Positions 34,441-44,971 of a stretch of 64,000 nucleotides of DNA are shown piece by piece. Both the position numbers and the translations under genes were made by a program. The notes beneath the pieces were generated by a model. That model searched no databases. It saw only the letters and a program-made list of their open reading frames with translations, and had not been told where the DNA came from. Each line of letters starts with the position of its first letter. Positions within the stretch are counted from its first letter, which is position 1. The DNA comes from Haematococcus lacustris (Eukaryota; Chlorophyta; Chlorophyceae; Chlamydomonadales; Haematococcaceae), in contig JASKMD010000010.1 in assembly GCA_030144725.1 (NCBI GenBank), positions 1,312,666 through 1,376,665 of the forward strand, given 5' to 3'.

Positions 34441-36896
34441 TCATGGCTGCTTGCTGAGGCTGTTGTAAGGCGTGAAGTACATGTCCCCTCGACCCTCCCC
34501 TGCTGGGAAGAATGCTACTAACAGAGTGTGCAGCGTCTCGCCATTCACAGCAAACCACTCTGAAGGACCTGCACCTGCCTCCTTCGTCTTGAACTTGGCA
34601 CGCTTGGGGATCCTGCATGCTTGGGGTTGCTCCTGCGGGGTGGCAGTAGCTGGTCTCTTTGCCACACGGTTTGAGCGGCGCTGTTGGCTGACTATCCCAC
34701 CATTGGGGGGGGGCGGAATAGAGGGTCCAGCAGCTGCTGCTGTTGCTTCATCTGCTGTTTCTGCTGCTGCCTCTGCTGCTGCTGCTGCCCGCCGCTTGGC
34801 CGCTGTGTCCTGTGGGGCTGCCCGCTTGCCTGCTGCACGCCCGACCCCTGTTGCTGCTGGTGCAGCAGCCGCTTGAGGCTCTGGGTCCAGGCCCATGCCA
34901 TGAAGCAAGTGGGGCATGCCACCCCCAGGGAAGAGGGGGTAGAGTCTCGTGATGGCCACACGCAGGAAGCGGTCTGGGATGAAGGGATGCTGGAGGCGCA
35001 CCCAGAATTGGATGTAGGCAGCATACTTGTTGATGGTCTGGGTACTGGCCTTGTTGAAATACTGGGCCAACACCCAGCTGTTGTTGCGTTTGTCTGCAAG
35101 CTTGTACGCCACACTGAACATCATCTGCTGCGTGCATTCTGCCCGAGTAAAGTACCATACCCGCCCTGGCTCAACAGGGGGCTGGGCTGGCTCACCAGAG
35201 GAGAACAGGTCTTTGACGTCCTGCTCACACCAGCCACTGGGCTCGCCTCCCAACCCAGCGTTCATCTCCTGCACCAGGGTGCAGATCGCCCGGCATACCC
35301 ACTCCTCACCACACGGAACTGGGCACGTCCTCTTGCCCACCCCAACCAGCTGGCAGTTTCCCCCCGGCAGCGGCTGAGGGTCCTTCACACTGGCAGTGAC
35401 CTTGCGCGGTGCACCCACCAGTTCACCCCCCACACCCTGCTGCGCTGTGCCGGGCTGCTCCCCCTGCTCCCCCCCCTCACCCTGCTGCGCTGGGCTGGGC
35501 TGCTCCCCCTGGTCACCCCCCACACCCTGCTGCGCTTGACTGGGCTGCTCCTCCTGCTCACCCTCCCCACCATGCTGCGCTCTGTATTTGTCAAGGAACC
35601 GCTGAGCCTGGCGGACCACCATCTCACGCTTGCATGCTGTCAGGGCTACGGTAGCACCTGATGCATGCTTGCCACAGCATCGCTTCATGTACTGCATGGC
35701 GCGCTCCAACCAAAACTCAGCGTCACGGAAGCTGCGGCCACGCTGCAGCTCTTGATACAGCAGCCTGCGCCCACAATGAAGCAATGAAATTGGTAGTGGC
35801 CATGGATGAAGTGCTGAACCGGCGCCTTTGGTTGTGGGAGAGTGTTTGGTCTCGGAGGTGGTGGTCTGCTGGAAGTAAACCCCAACGGATGACCCACCGG
35901 CAAACACACATGTGGAGATTGGGAGAGAACATGGAGGTCGGGACATGTAGGGTGTCCTCATGCTTATCCAGCATTTTGGCGTATTTCAGCAGGTCCTCAT
36001 AGCCCTCTCGGATGTTGGCCACCACAGTGTCAGGTTTGTCAGCACCTAGCAAACAAAACACAAGCACGTGTTCCAGTGTACCCCTGCTTATGACAGGTTG
36101 CACCTATCTATCCCTTGACTATTGCTAGAGATATTCACCTGGTGTCAGGTAGTGAAGCGCAGCTCTGACCAGGCATTTCCACATCTTAAAGTGCAGCTTG
36201 CGCTTGCGTGTGGGCTTGTTCAGGATGTCCAGGAACACGTACTGCCACTCGTGCTTGATGAAGTTCATGTAGTGGTCCATGATCCAGCCACTGCATTTCA
36301 TTCTCATATCACCAAGTGAATCACTATTCCAACAGCTTGGCTGTGTTTAGCTAGGTAAGGTGGCTTGTGCTATATCTGCCTCCATGGCTAAAGGAGGCTT
36401 GATCATGTACCTGCACTTGGGATGGTGGAAGGGGTCGCGGCCGTAGTCAGAAGGCACATGCATGTGCTTGAAGCGTTGCAGAATGACCTTGCGCTCCTTG
36501 CTCGACAAGGGGCTCTTCTTCTTGGTGGAGAGCAGCCACAGCAGGTGGTGGTGCACCAGCCCAAACAGCAGGCTGTGGGCTATTGGTACGACATGGACCC
36601 ACAGGGCCTCCACGTACTTGAGGAACCTCGTGATGATAGCGGGGCCATGGCACCCCACAGCGTTAGGAGTCAGCTTGCCCTTCTTCACCAGTCTGCCACG
36701 CTTTCTGAACTCTGGCTCCGTCAGCCGCATTGCTTCCTCCATCATAAGCATAAGGGCGGGCGGCACCTCGTCTGGCACTGGTCGTCTGACTTTGCGGGGG
36801 ATCACAGGTGCTGGGACAGGGTGGAAGTAGCCTCTGGGATGGACACCACCCTTGCTTGACTGTTTGGTATTTAGCCAGCACCACATGCAGTTCATA

Positions 36897-37241
36897 CACT
36901 CCTACAATTTAGTCCCTGCGTTTGTCCCTGCGTTCTACCGACCTTGTCCGATCGGGCTGAAAATTTGATAGATGGCAGTTTTCAGAAAATAAAACATATT
37001 TTCCAAGAAAAATATTTGAAAAAATCTAAAAGCTGTTGCGCTGTGGCCCGAAACCTATCCCTGCACTTATCCCTGCACCTACGCCCCAGGGCCACAGCGC
37101 AGCCGCCTTTGATTTTTTCAAAATATTTTATCTGAAAAATATGTTTTATTTTCTGCAAACTACCATCTATCAAAATTTCAGCCCGATCGGACAAGGTCGG
37201 TAGAACGCAGGGACAAACGCAGGGACTAATTTGTAGGAGTG
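36897..37241. mobile_element. Foldback MITE, copy 2, in a transposase exon
   Basis: 345 bp, starting CACTCCTACAATTTAGTCCC and ending in its inverse complement GTAGGAGTG. It is flanked by TA on both sides (36895-36896 and 37242-37243), a 2-bp target duplication. Removing it with one TA rejoins the exon in frame (GCC AAT ATG AAC TGC on the minus strand). It differs from copy 1 at only a few positions. Confidence 0.92.
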
Positions 37242-37294
37242 TATTGGCGCCCTGGCCCATGCCATTAGACCAAGCAGCCCTGCATGCAAAAGGT

Positions 37295-37827
37295 ATAGGG
37301 TTAGGACTAGGGCTAGGGCTAGGGCTAGGGCTAGGGCTAGGGCTAGGGCTAGGGCTAGGGCTAGGGCTAGGGCTAGGGGTGGAAGAGGGGATGGGATTGG
37401 GTTAGGGTTAGTGCTAGGGCTAGGGCTAGGGCTAGGGATATGGATAGGGATAGGGATAGGGATAGGGATAGGGCTAGGGCTAGGGCTAGGGCTAGGGCTA
37501 TGCTTAGACGTGGGGATGGGTTTGGGTTTGGGTTCGGGTTAGGGCTAGGGCTAGGGCTAGGGCTAGGGCTAGGGCTAGGGCTAGGGCTAGGGCTAGGGCT
37601 AGGGCTAGGGCTAGGGCTAGGGCTAGGGCTAGGGCTAGGGCTAGGGCTAGGGCTAGGGCTAGGGCTAGGGCTAGGGCTAGGGCTAGGGCTAGGGCTAGGG
37701 CTAGGGCTAGGGCTAGGGCTAGGGCTAGGGCTAGGGCTAGGGCTAGGGCTAGGGCTAGGGCTAGGGATAGGGATAGGGCTAGGGCTAGTCATGGACGTGG
37801 GGATGGGTTGGGTTAGGGTTAGGGCCC
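37295..37827 (-). repeat. Telomere-like hexamer array in a transposase intron
   Basis: About 530 bp of TAGGGC (CCCTAG on the gene strand) with some TAGGGA and TAGGGT units. It is interrupted by a distinctive segment, GGGGATGGGTTTGGGTTTGG (near 37513). It lies wholly inside the GC-AG intron between exons ending at 37852 and starting at 37279. The reciprocal array at 50201-50717 shares the interruption. Confidence 0.9.
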
Positions 37828-39284
37828 TTTTGGTTTCTGCTTTCTGCTTGCCTGGCCGGAGTGTCCGCCACCAAGCTGACCACAATAGGGTACAGCCGCG
37901 GTCCCACAGTGGGACGATCGCCTAAGCCTCCGTGATTGTGCAGGTAGATGTGCTGGGAGGCATCGTGTCCCAAGGCGCCTTTGAGAGCTTCATAGATGGG
38001 CTTCATGTAGCCTGTGACGTGCGATGCGGTTCCCGGGGTGAGGATGACGCCAAGAATTGCCCAGGTTTTGCTTTTGCCTCGCACATGGTCAGGTACATCC
38101 ACCACCTGAAGCTCATCATCATTCAAGGCTAAAGGGCTCATTAGTGTAAGGCCATCATGATGCAACACAAGGTCTGTCTGAGAAGAATGCAATACATGGT
38201 GTTATGTTGGTGGCATTGTGATGATGCATGAAGAATGTGTTGATGACTGCTCACCTGCATGCCCACCACTCCCACTGATGTGCCGTTGATGCTCACCCAG
38301 TCCAGACCCAAGCTGACCCTCACAGCGTATTGGTTATCATACACATCAGGCGTAACATGCTCCCGGATGTGGGCAGCAGCAGGGCCTACATGTGATACAA
38401 CACACACAAACTGAGAATCAAGACTTATTGATGATTGGCTCTGATGCGAATAACACCTTCCTTTCATAGTCTTACTTGCAGCAAACGAGCCTGGTTCTGG
38501 ATGCTCTGGGCGCTGGGCCAACCACTCCTTCATCTCCTCACTGTCGAAAAGGTGGTTCAGCGTGTCCTCAACGCCATGAATGAAGATGCAGTAGCGTGGC
38601 TCAAGGGATTCGCCCACTGCTAATACCAACACAACACATCACACCACGTCTATATAACTATTGTATGTTGTATGACATGTTGTGTAACGGAACACCATTA
38701 CGCTGTGTAATAAAACATGGGATATTGATAGGCTAGGAGGTGGTGGTGTTAAGCACAATGGCCTCAGGTGGCTGTGACCTCACCCTTCATAAAGCGGGGT
38801 GTCTGACATCTGGGGCACACTTCATCTTTGTGATCCTTCCATTTGTCCCTGTGATAAGGACACATAAGACGGTTGACACTTGTCAAGCGATATCACATTC
38901 ACCATCACATATGACCTACCGAGGAAGGTACTCGTAGGCATGGCCTCCACACCCCTTGTTGTTGCAGACGTGTACTCGTTGTCCCTCTTGCTCCTCTGCT
39001 CCAAGCACACCATATAACTGATGTGGGGTCGCAGGATGCCATGTCTTGCCTGGGCCCAAGCTGTTGTTCATGAGCTTCAACACCCTCATGACGTCCTGTT
39101 CTGACGGGCAGGCGGTGACGAGGTACTCACAGATCGATGCCAGGTGACCACTCAAAGACGTGTCTGGAGGACTGTGGAACAAGGGCGCGCCCTCTGCCAA
39201 TTGCTGCTGGATGGTGGACACCTTGCTCTTGCGACGATGGACCACACCGCCACCTAAGGCGGCTGCCCTTACAGCCGCCCCTCC

Positions 39285-39420
39285 CACGCCCCCTCCTCCT
39301 CCCCCACCACCACCGCCACCTCCTCCACCTCCACCGCCGCCTCCGCCCCCCCCCCCCATCACCTCCTCCGCCACCTCCCCCTCCACCTCCCCCGCCACCC
39401 CCGCCTCCCCTCCCGCCGTC
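39285..39420 (-). repeat. GGN trinucleotide run encoding poly-Gly in the transposase
   Basis: CCACCACC/CCTCC repeats on the plus strand encode about 23 consecutive Gly on the minus strand, upstream of the zinc ribbon. The run is open in two minus-strand frames. The acceptor at 39633 selects the frame that continues into the zinc ribbon. Confidence 0.8.
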
Positions 39421-40245
39421 AACGTCCTCGCCCGCTCCCCCAGCGCTCTCACTGTAATCCCCATCACCGGCTCCCCTGAGAACCTCATCGCCTCCCTCAC
39501 CACCATGGCCCCCACCCCCAACGCCTTGACCCGATCCTTCCCCCCTCCTTTGGGTGCTGTGGCGTTCTCCCTCCTCATCTGCCCCACCCACAGCCACACC
39601 ACGTAGCCTAACATCCCGACCTTTCCCTCCGCCTGCACCCCTCACTCCCACATACTCATCAACCCCTTCCCTGCTGCAGCTGCCCAGAGACACCTGAGGA
39701 ACATCAACACTCATGCAATTTAGACACACATACACACAAACATGATTGATGTCACAACTCTGTGCACGCTGTGAGTTCACTCCATACCTTTGTCCTCTTG
39801 GGGACTGACTGATGTGGTGTTGAGCAACCTCTTTTGGGCATGTCAGAGGATGCTGCTGCCTGTATCACACATGTGCACAGCATAACAATGTGTTTCCTTC
39901 ACCAGTACCAATTTAGCAAGCTTGCACACATGTGTCACCTTGAGGGGTGGTACTTGCAATGGTGTTGACGGCCCAGGCATGTTTTTTGGTTCAGTACCAG
40001 CCACACTCTTGTGCAGCTTGTCTCCGTAATATGCCTGCATTCAAGGATACAATAGTGTCATGCCGACTTGCAAGATGGTGTACATTTACAAGTGTCCCCC
40101 TCACATCGACCCATTTCACAAACTCGTACATGTGCTGATTATACGATTGACCCGGTTGCCGAACCTGCGTACATTGAGACATGTTGTCGAGAGCTCCCAG
40201 GCAAGGGCCCATCCCCATAGCACTGTCCAGCATGCCGTCCAGCAT

Positions 40246-40573
40246 ACCGGCACTGGCAACAGCGGAGGCGGGGGCGATCGCTTGCACGCTTCCCCTCTGC
40301 CGTCTGATGCCGTCTTCGCCGTCTGATGCTTGTCATCGGGCAGGGCCGTCATCGCACTAGTACAAACCCAAGCGACGTCGATGTATCAATCAGCAACCGG
40401 ACATCGCTTGTATCGCCGTCCCATCCTCCTCCTTCGCGACACACTGTTGATGCTGCTGCTTACCGACTCCTACCTAGCCTCCTCAATATCCCCTCAAGTC
40501 CTGTGGGGCTTCAATCATCTCACATTTTTGCTGAACGGACAATTTGCTGAACGGACAACACGGACGCTGCAAC
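40246..40573. promoter_or_regulatory. Divergent promoter region, transposase / 606-aa gene
   Basis: 328 bp lie between the two start codons, which point away from each other, so both promoters and 5' UTRs should lie here. The interval contains an inexact direct duplication around GCTGAACGGACAA (40530-40558) just before the plus-strand start. No clear TATA box was found. Confidence 0.4.
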
Positions 40574-43291
40574 ATGTCTCTAGATGTTGTTGTGCGTGAT
40601 TTGCATAACCAGGAAATAACTCGTTTCGCAGCAAACAAATTCCTTGATGCAAAGTCTCTAAAGAATGCACTTGAGGAGCACAAACTGTACAAGGTCGAAA
40701 TCAACGTCGATGGCATCGTCCGCCTCTTACAAAAGTTTGCTGATGTTGACTACATCCGGTTAGCTCGAGTACTCTGGCGCAACCGCTACGACAAGGCCTG
40801 GGAGGCTTCCGGCGCACAAAACAATTGGGGCATGTTCTCCACAGCGGGCGAGGTTGTGGAGGCCGTCATCTACTCCCATGCCCATGATGAGGTACAGTAT
40901 GTGGTCCTGTAGTAACTGCTGACTCATGTTTAGACACTGTTGTGCCCGTATACACACAGGCACCATCTCAGACACCACCTGCCAGCCTGGAATTGCTTCC
41001 ACCCCTGCAGCAAAGTGGAGACAAGAAGCAGGCCAAGGTATGTTGCCGTCATGCAACCCACTTGTCCATGCACACCCGAGCTGCTGATAGCCACTGTAAA
41101 GTACATGTGCACGTTGACATGACCAGGGCTTGATACGCAAGCGAGTTGCCAGCCCCTCACCCTCCAGTTCAGAAGATGAGGGGGAAGAGGAGGAGGAGGG
41201 GGAGGATGAGGAGGAGGGGGAGGAAGATGAGGACCACATCGAGGAGGAGGGGGCGGAGGACAACCATCTTCTCCCATCACTGGTAGGACTCACCATGCTA
41301 TTAACTAGGCTGATGTTTGCCACTGTCATGGGTCCAATCTTCCTCAAAAGTCTGCTTTGTTGTGCGTGTGCATGGATGCAGTTGCTATCAGAAGTTGCAG
41401 GTCATCCAGCTGCCACCCCAAGCAGGCCCAACAAACAGGTGCGCCTATCGGTTGCATGGACCACTCCATTAAGACAATGTGACATGTTTCTCAAAGTGGC
41501 TGCCCGTATCCTCACAGGCCAAGCGCACTCTTGACAGCGGTGCCAAGAGCAAAGGCAGGACCAAGAAAGAGGCTCTGGTCAAGCCCAAGCCAAGGCCAAA
41601 GCCCAAGGCTAAGAGTCAGCCAGCTAGGTCTCATAACCCTTTTGGTGAAGAGAACGTGGATGTGGGTGCATGCAACAGATTCCTTGTCATGACCCACGCA
41701 AGTACTATCTGCACACCGTCACCTACTTTGCAGGTATATGACACAGCGCACAAGGCCGCTTATTCGGCTGCCAGCATGTTCGCCTTTCGATCCGTCAAGC
41801 CTGTGAGTGCTGATGTTGTAGACAATGTGCCTATACTGTGTTGCATCTGACAACAGGATGAGCTTATTGCATGCAGCTCTTTCCCATTGGCAAGGAGCCT
41901 CATGGGAAGTACTGCGCCTGGAAGACGAAGGATCCCAATGCCAAGTGGGAAGCTGCAGAGATCACGGCAGTGGGGGCTGTGGCCTTGGCCATCCAGGCTA
42001 AACATGGTGGCATCCTGCCCAAGTGTGTGACGTATGGGGGCTTGGAGGCCGTCTTATGCCGGTGAGTGTCCATCTCAGTGCTAGGTAGGGATGCTATGCA
42101 TTCACTTGTGCTATGTACCAAAACCCTCATGTTTTGTCCTGAATTTTGCAGTGTCGTTCTTACTGCTCGCACCACTCACAAAACCTACATCAAAAAGAAC
42201 ACAGGCAAGGAGTGCGGCCCAAAATATGCTGAAGAGGCCGGAATCTACGAGCAATACGCCAAACTCAGGAAAGAACATGGCACCCTCCACGTTCCTCCTG
42301 GATGGAAAGATGAGCATGCTCGTGGTTTGGCTTTGAAGAATCTGACCGGTGAGCAGGCTGGTCAAGGAGGAGTGGGCACACGTGGGAGATCACATCCAAT
42401 GCAGTGACTTAACCTATTGTGCAACGTGACATGCAGGGGGAACGCCCGTGAAGCGCAGCCCTGCAGCCAAGACACGTGACCAGCCCAGCAATGCGCCAGG
42501 CACCCAGCCATCTGTGACCACCTGCATTGAGCATTTGTTGAGCGCCCAAGCAGCTGAAGTGGCGTGGAAGCATGGTGTATCGGTGAGCGTGGGCTACAAT
42601 TGGCTAAACATGGAGCACCACGTCATGTACACACCTATTATGAGCTCAAATAGTACATCAAACATCCTATATTATTTGAGGTAAAGGCGTCAATATCATG
42701 TATCCTATCGTGTGAGATGTTGTTTGCCTTACAGGTGTCCACCGTCAGCAATGCCATTCCTAGGGTATTGGCAGCGAAGCTCCCCAAGCTTGAGGTGTGT
42801 GACCTGGTCACCTTGTTCTACGGCCCATCCCTGACCATCGTGCTTATAATGGTCATAATACCCCCAATTCATTGTTGTAGGCCTTCATTGCCACGTTCAT
42901 CTCTGAGGCGGTGACCTCATTGCATGAGATCGTGGAGAGGCAGACAATCGTGGGCGTGGGGCTTGCTCCACAGCCTGCCAACCAGCAGGCCATCCAGTGT
43001 GCCCCCCAGCATGCCCACCAGCCGGCAGATGAGGGGGTGCCAAGCGCCATGGGTGGATCCCAGCAGCTGCTACCAGCGGAGCCGCCGGCGTCCGGGACGG
43101 AGAAGAAGATGGAGGGGAAGGAGATGGACAAAGAAGATAAAGATGAGGGGGAGGACGAGGTTGGGGAGGGGGAGGACGAGGTTGGGGAAGGGGAGGCTGG
43201 GGACGAGGATCCTTTTGCAGCGATCAACGAAGCTGTGCAAGGCACCCAGGCCCATGGCATGATTCACCCGGCCTCGTCCCCAGAAATCTGA
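40574..43291 (+). CDS. Unknown 606-aa protein of the giant transposon, 11 exons
   Basis: Predicted exons: 40574-40891, 40960-41037, 41127-41282, 41382-41438, 41518-41661, 41734-41802, 41877-42061, 42152-42348, 42437-42582, 42735-42794 and 42881-43291. All introns are GT-AG and all phases agree, so the gene looks intact. The N-terminal about 106 residues (MSLDVVVRDLHNQEITRF...) look folded but are not recognised. They are followed by an acidic Glu/Asp run (exon 3), a Lys/Pro basic stretch (KPKPRPKPKAK, exon 5), a W- and K-rich central part (GKYCAWKTKDPNAKWEAAEI), and a Glu/Asp-rich tail. The charge pattern and the place opposite the transposase suggest a DNA-binding accessory factor like TnpA of CACTA elements. 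That is inference only; no known domain was identified. Confidence 0.75.
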
Positions 43292-43562
43292 TCCAATGTG
43301 GCGTGTGTGAGACCAGCAGAGACATGGGCCTTGCATGACCTGCAGATCTTACATGGCTTGCATGTGACATGTGCATCCAAGTTCGCAGCACATGTATAGA
43401 ACAGGGTTAGGGTCTCAACATACCTATGAACTTATGAATGGTTGACACTGAAACTCATTACCTAATGATGCCAATGATGGTGACGTTGAGGGACTATGTT
43501 CACCCTGAGTAACGTCCATCCCAATGCAAAGCACACCACATCACAAGAAGGGCCCCTCCAGG
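43292..43562. other. Convergent 3' ends, no gene seen
   Basis: 271 bp between the stop codons of two convergent genes. TGTAA on the minus strand (43349-43353) is a plausible poly(A) signal for the F-box-like gene. No TGTAA was seen on the plus strand. Confidence 0.5.
43349..43353 (-). terminator. Poly(A) signal TGTAA, F-box-like gene
   Basis: TGTAA on the minus strand, about 210 bp after the stop codon; the algal poly(A) signal type. Confidence 0.4.
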
Positions 43563-44687
43563 TCACCAGAACCGTTGTCCCACCTGCAGCCCCGGGGCCA
43601 TCCCTGACAAGACCTGCTCACACCGGCTGGAAAGCGGACCTGAGAGCCTTATGAACTGGACAGCTGCACACCCCTGCAATAGTGGTGCCACAGACAGCGC
43701 CACCTGCTCATCCCTCAACCTGCCATTAGCATTGCGCACCCCAAGCTCCACCTGGACCTTCTTATAGCACCCTACCAGAGGCAATAGGGCTGCTATTGAC
43801 GCCTCTCCTGCTCCTTCCAGGCTGGTGAAGGACAGCTGCAGCTGCCCAATGTGCAGCTTCTCAAACCACCCATCCCTGACCGCTTCAATCCCAGTAGCCA
43901 ATTCCGCCTGATCCCGCTCTGGGAGGATGGCACAGAGGTCAGAGATATGCAGCTCTGTGATGGACTGGGGGAGCTTCCAGACATCTTTCACTAGCACCTC
44001 TGTGACGTTGACCACCTTGAGGTTGCTGGGTTGTTCTCGTAGGGAGTGGGGCAAGGGACCCAACTTGAAGGCGTGCAAGGTAGTCAGGAACAAAGCATAA
44101 CCATCCCAAGCAATGCCTCCCTCATACGTCATGCAGTGGCGGCCTCCATTCCGAATGTCCAGGTGCTTGATGTGCTTCACAACCAGGCTGTCGCTCAGGA
44201 AATTCACCAGCTCTGCTGAGTAGCAGACAAAACCGCTGAAACGGAGCGTCTCACAAAAGGGGAAGTTGGGCAGCAGCCTGTCCGCCAACCATGCCCCCAC
44301 CGGCAAATGCTCATAGCTCGCCGCCGGCTGCCTGTTGACGTATCGGAACTCCACGCTTCTGATTGCCTCACAGTAGCCCAGAATCGCTATCACGCCCTCC
44401 ACCATGCACCGATTCTTGTATGCACTGCGTTGCTTGTCTTGGGTCAGCCTAAGCGCCATAGGCAGGGTACGCCGACGCAATGCGGTCTGGATGCGAGTGG
44501 AGAGGTGGGCGTTGATGGCTTTGGTGTTGATGTTCAGCGTGAGGGATTCGCACGAGGCGAGGCACGCCTCGTGGCACTTCCTGCTGACCAGGCTGAATTT
44601 ACGACCCTGACGGTACCGGACGAGGTAACCAGCGATTGAAGCTAACGCATTGTCGGGGAGGCTGAGAAGGCGTGACTCGTGAGCCAT
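43563..44687 (-). CDS. F-box-like protein with leucine-rich C-terminal region, 374 aa
   Basis: A single-exon gene. The start is the first ATG (44685-44687), chosen because upstream in-frame codons are only TTG-type. Residues 6-50 (LLSLPDNALASIAGYLVRYR, then FSLVSRKCHEACL) fit an F-box: LPD near the start, a hydrophobic helix, then LVSRKCH. The remainder has irregular leucine-rich segments (IKHLDIRNGG, LKVVNVTEVLV, ITELHISDLC), like F-box/LRR proteins. F-box proteins recruit substrates to SCF ubiquitin ligases. On a transposon this could be captured host cargo that acts on transposase or host-factor stability. The F-box call is from pattern only. Confidence 0.65.
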   Translation of the reverse strand: MAHESRLLSLPDNALASIAGYLVRYRQGRKFSLVSRKCHEACLASCESLTLNINTKAINAHLSTRIQTALRRRTLPMALRLTQDKQRSAYKNRCMVEGVIAILGYCEAIRSVEFRYVNRQPAASYEHLPVGAWLADRLLPNFPFCETLRFSGFVCYSAELVNFLSDSLVVKHIKHLDIRNGGRHCMTYEGGIAWDGYALFLTTLHAFKLGPLPHSLREQPSNLKVVNVTEVLVKDVWKLPQSITELHISDLCAILPERDQAELATGIEAVRDGWFEKLHIGQLQLSFTSLEGAGEASIAALLPLVGCYKKVQVELGVRNANGRLRDEQVALSVAPLLQGCAAVQFIRLSGPLSSRCEQVLSGMAPGLQVGQRFW

Positions 44688-44971
44688 TGTAGTTTTCTGT
44701 GGCGGTACGGCAGTCCTGGCGCCTACTCGTGCGCTTGCACCATGCACTTGCACACACAAAACATATGAAGCATAAGGGATGAGGGTTCCCGCATCCGTTG
44801 TATACAGTTATAATCCCGGCTCTTGTAGTGTAGTGGACCACTACAGGTGGAGGATACAGTATTCGTGTTTTGTATTAGACTTGCATGGTGGTTCCACAGT
44901 TTCGAACTTCAGGCCTGCTACTATCACCATCGAGTAGCGCTCACCATCGAACATAAACGGCATCGCTGCAA
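44688..44971. promoter_or_regulatory. Divergent promoter region, F-box-like / Ulp1-dioxygenase genes
   Basis: 284 bp between outward-facing start codons. It includes TATACAGTTATAATCC (44799-44816) and an AT-richer composition than the surrounding genes. The exact start sites are unknown. Confidence 0.4.

Larger units (their letters stand above)
34441..40245 (-). pseudogene. DDE transposase with zinc ribbon, exon broken by a MITE
   Basis: A predicted 12-exon gene of 1,276 codons once the MITE is discounted. Exons: 40245-40105, 40034-39939, 39859-39788, 39632-38920, 38848-38784, 38616-38476, 38385-38255, 38177-37852, 37279-36411 (holding the MITE), 36290-36139, 36045-35898 and 35764-34441. All splice phases agree; the intron after 37852 is GC-AG. 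Order: acidic/basic N-terminus, poly-Gly, Cys4 zinc ribbon (C326, C331, C352, C355; CNNKGC...CPRCQTPRF), HHDGLTL with D461, VADTPAR with D558, a CMWCW motif, a helical region with FSPNLHMCVCR, FWLER with E856, and a Gln/Ala-rich tail ending in basic KRAKFKTKE. This arrangement matches CMC/Plavaka/KDZ transposases, which cut at TIRs. The 347-bp insertion shifts the frame between D558 and E856, so this copy should be inactive. Confidence 0.75.

Noticed and set aside
37295..37827. Chromosome end or true telomere
   Set aside because: The arrays are interstitial, flanked on both sides by coding exons, and mostly TAGGGC rather than a clean telomere unit.
37373..37925. Ser-Pro and Gly-Leu repeat frames over the CCCTAG arrays (also 50196-50692)
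   Set aside because: The hexamer is a multiple of three without stops, so every frame stays open; splice signals place the arrays in introns.
39127..39780. Alternative Arg/Gly-rich minus-strand frame through the poly-Gly stretch
   Set aside because: The acceptor at 39633 selects the other frame, which continues into the zinc ribbon and keeps all later splice phases.
44688..44759. Longer N-terminus for the F-box-like protein
   Set aside because: It would need a TTG start; the ATG at 44685-44687 sits directly before the F-box-like segment.
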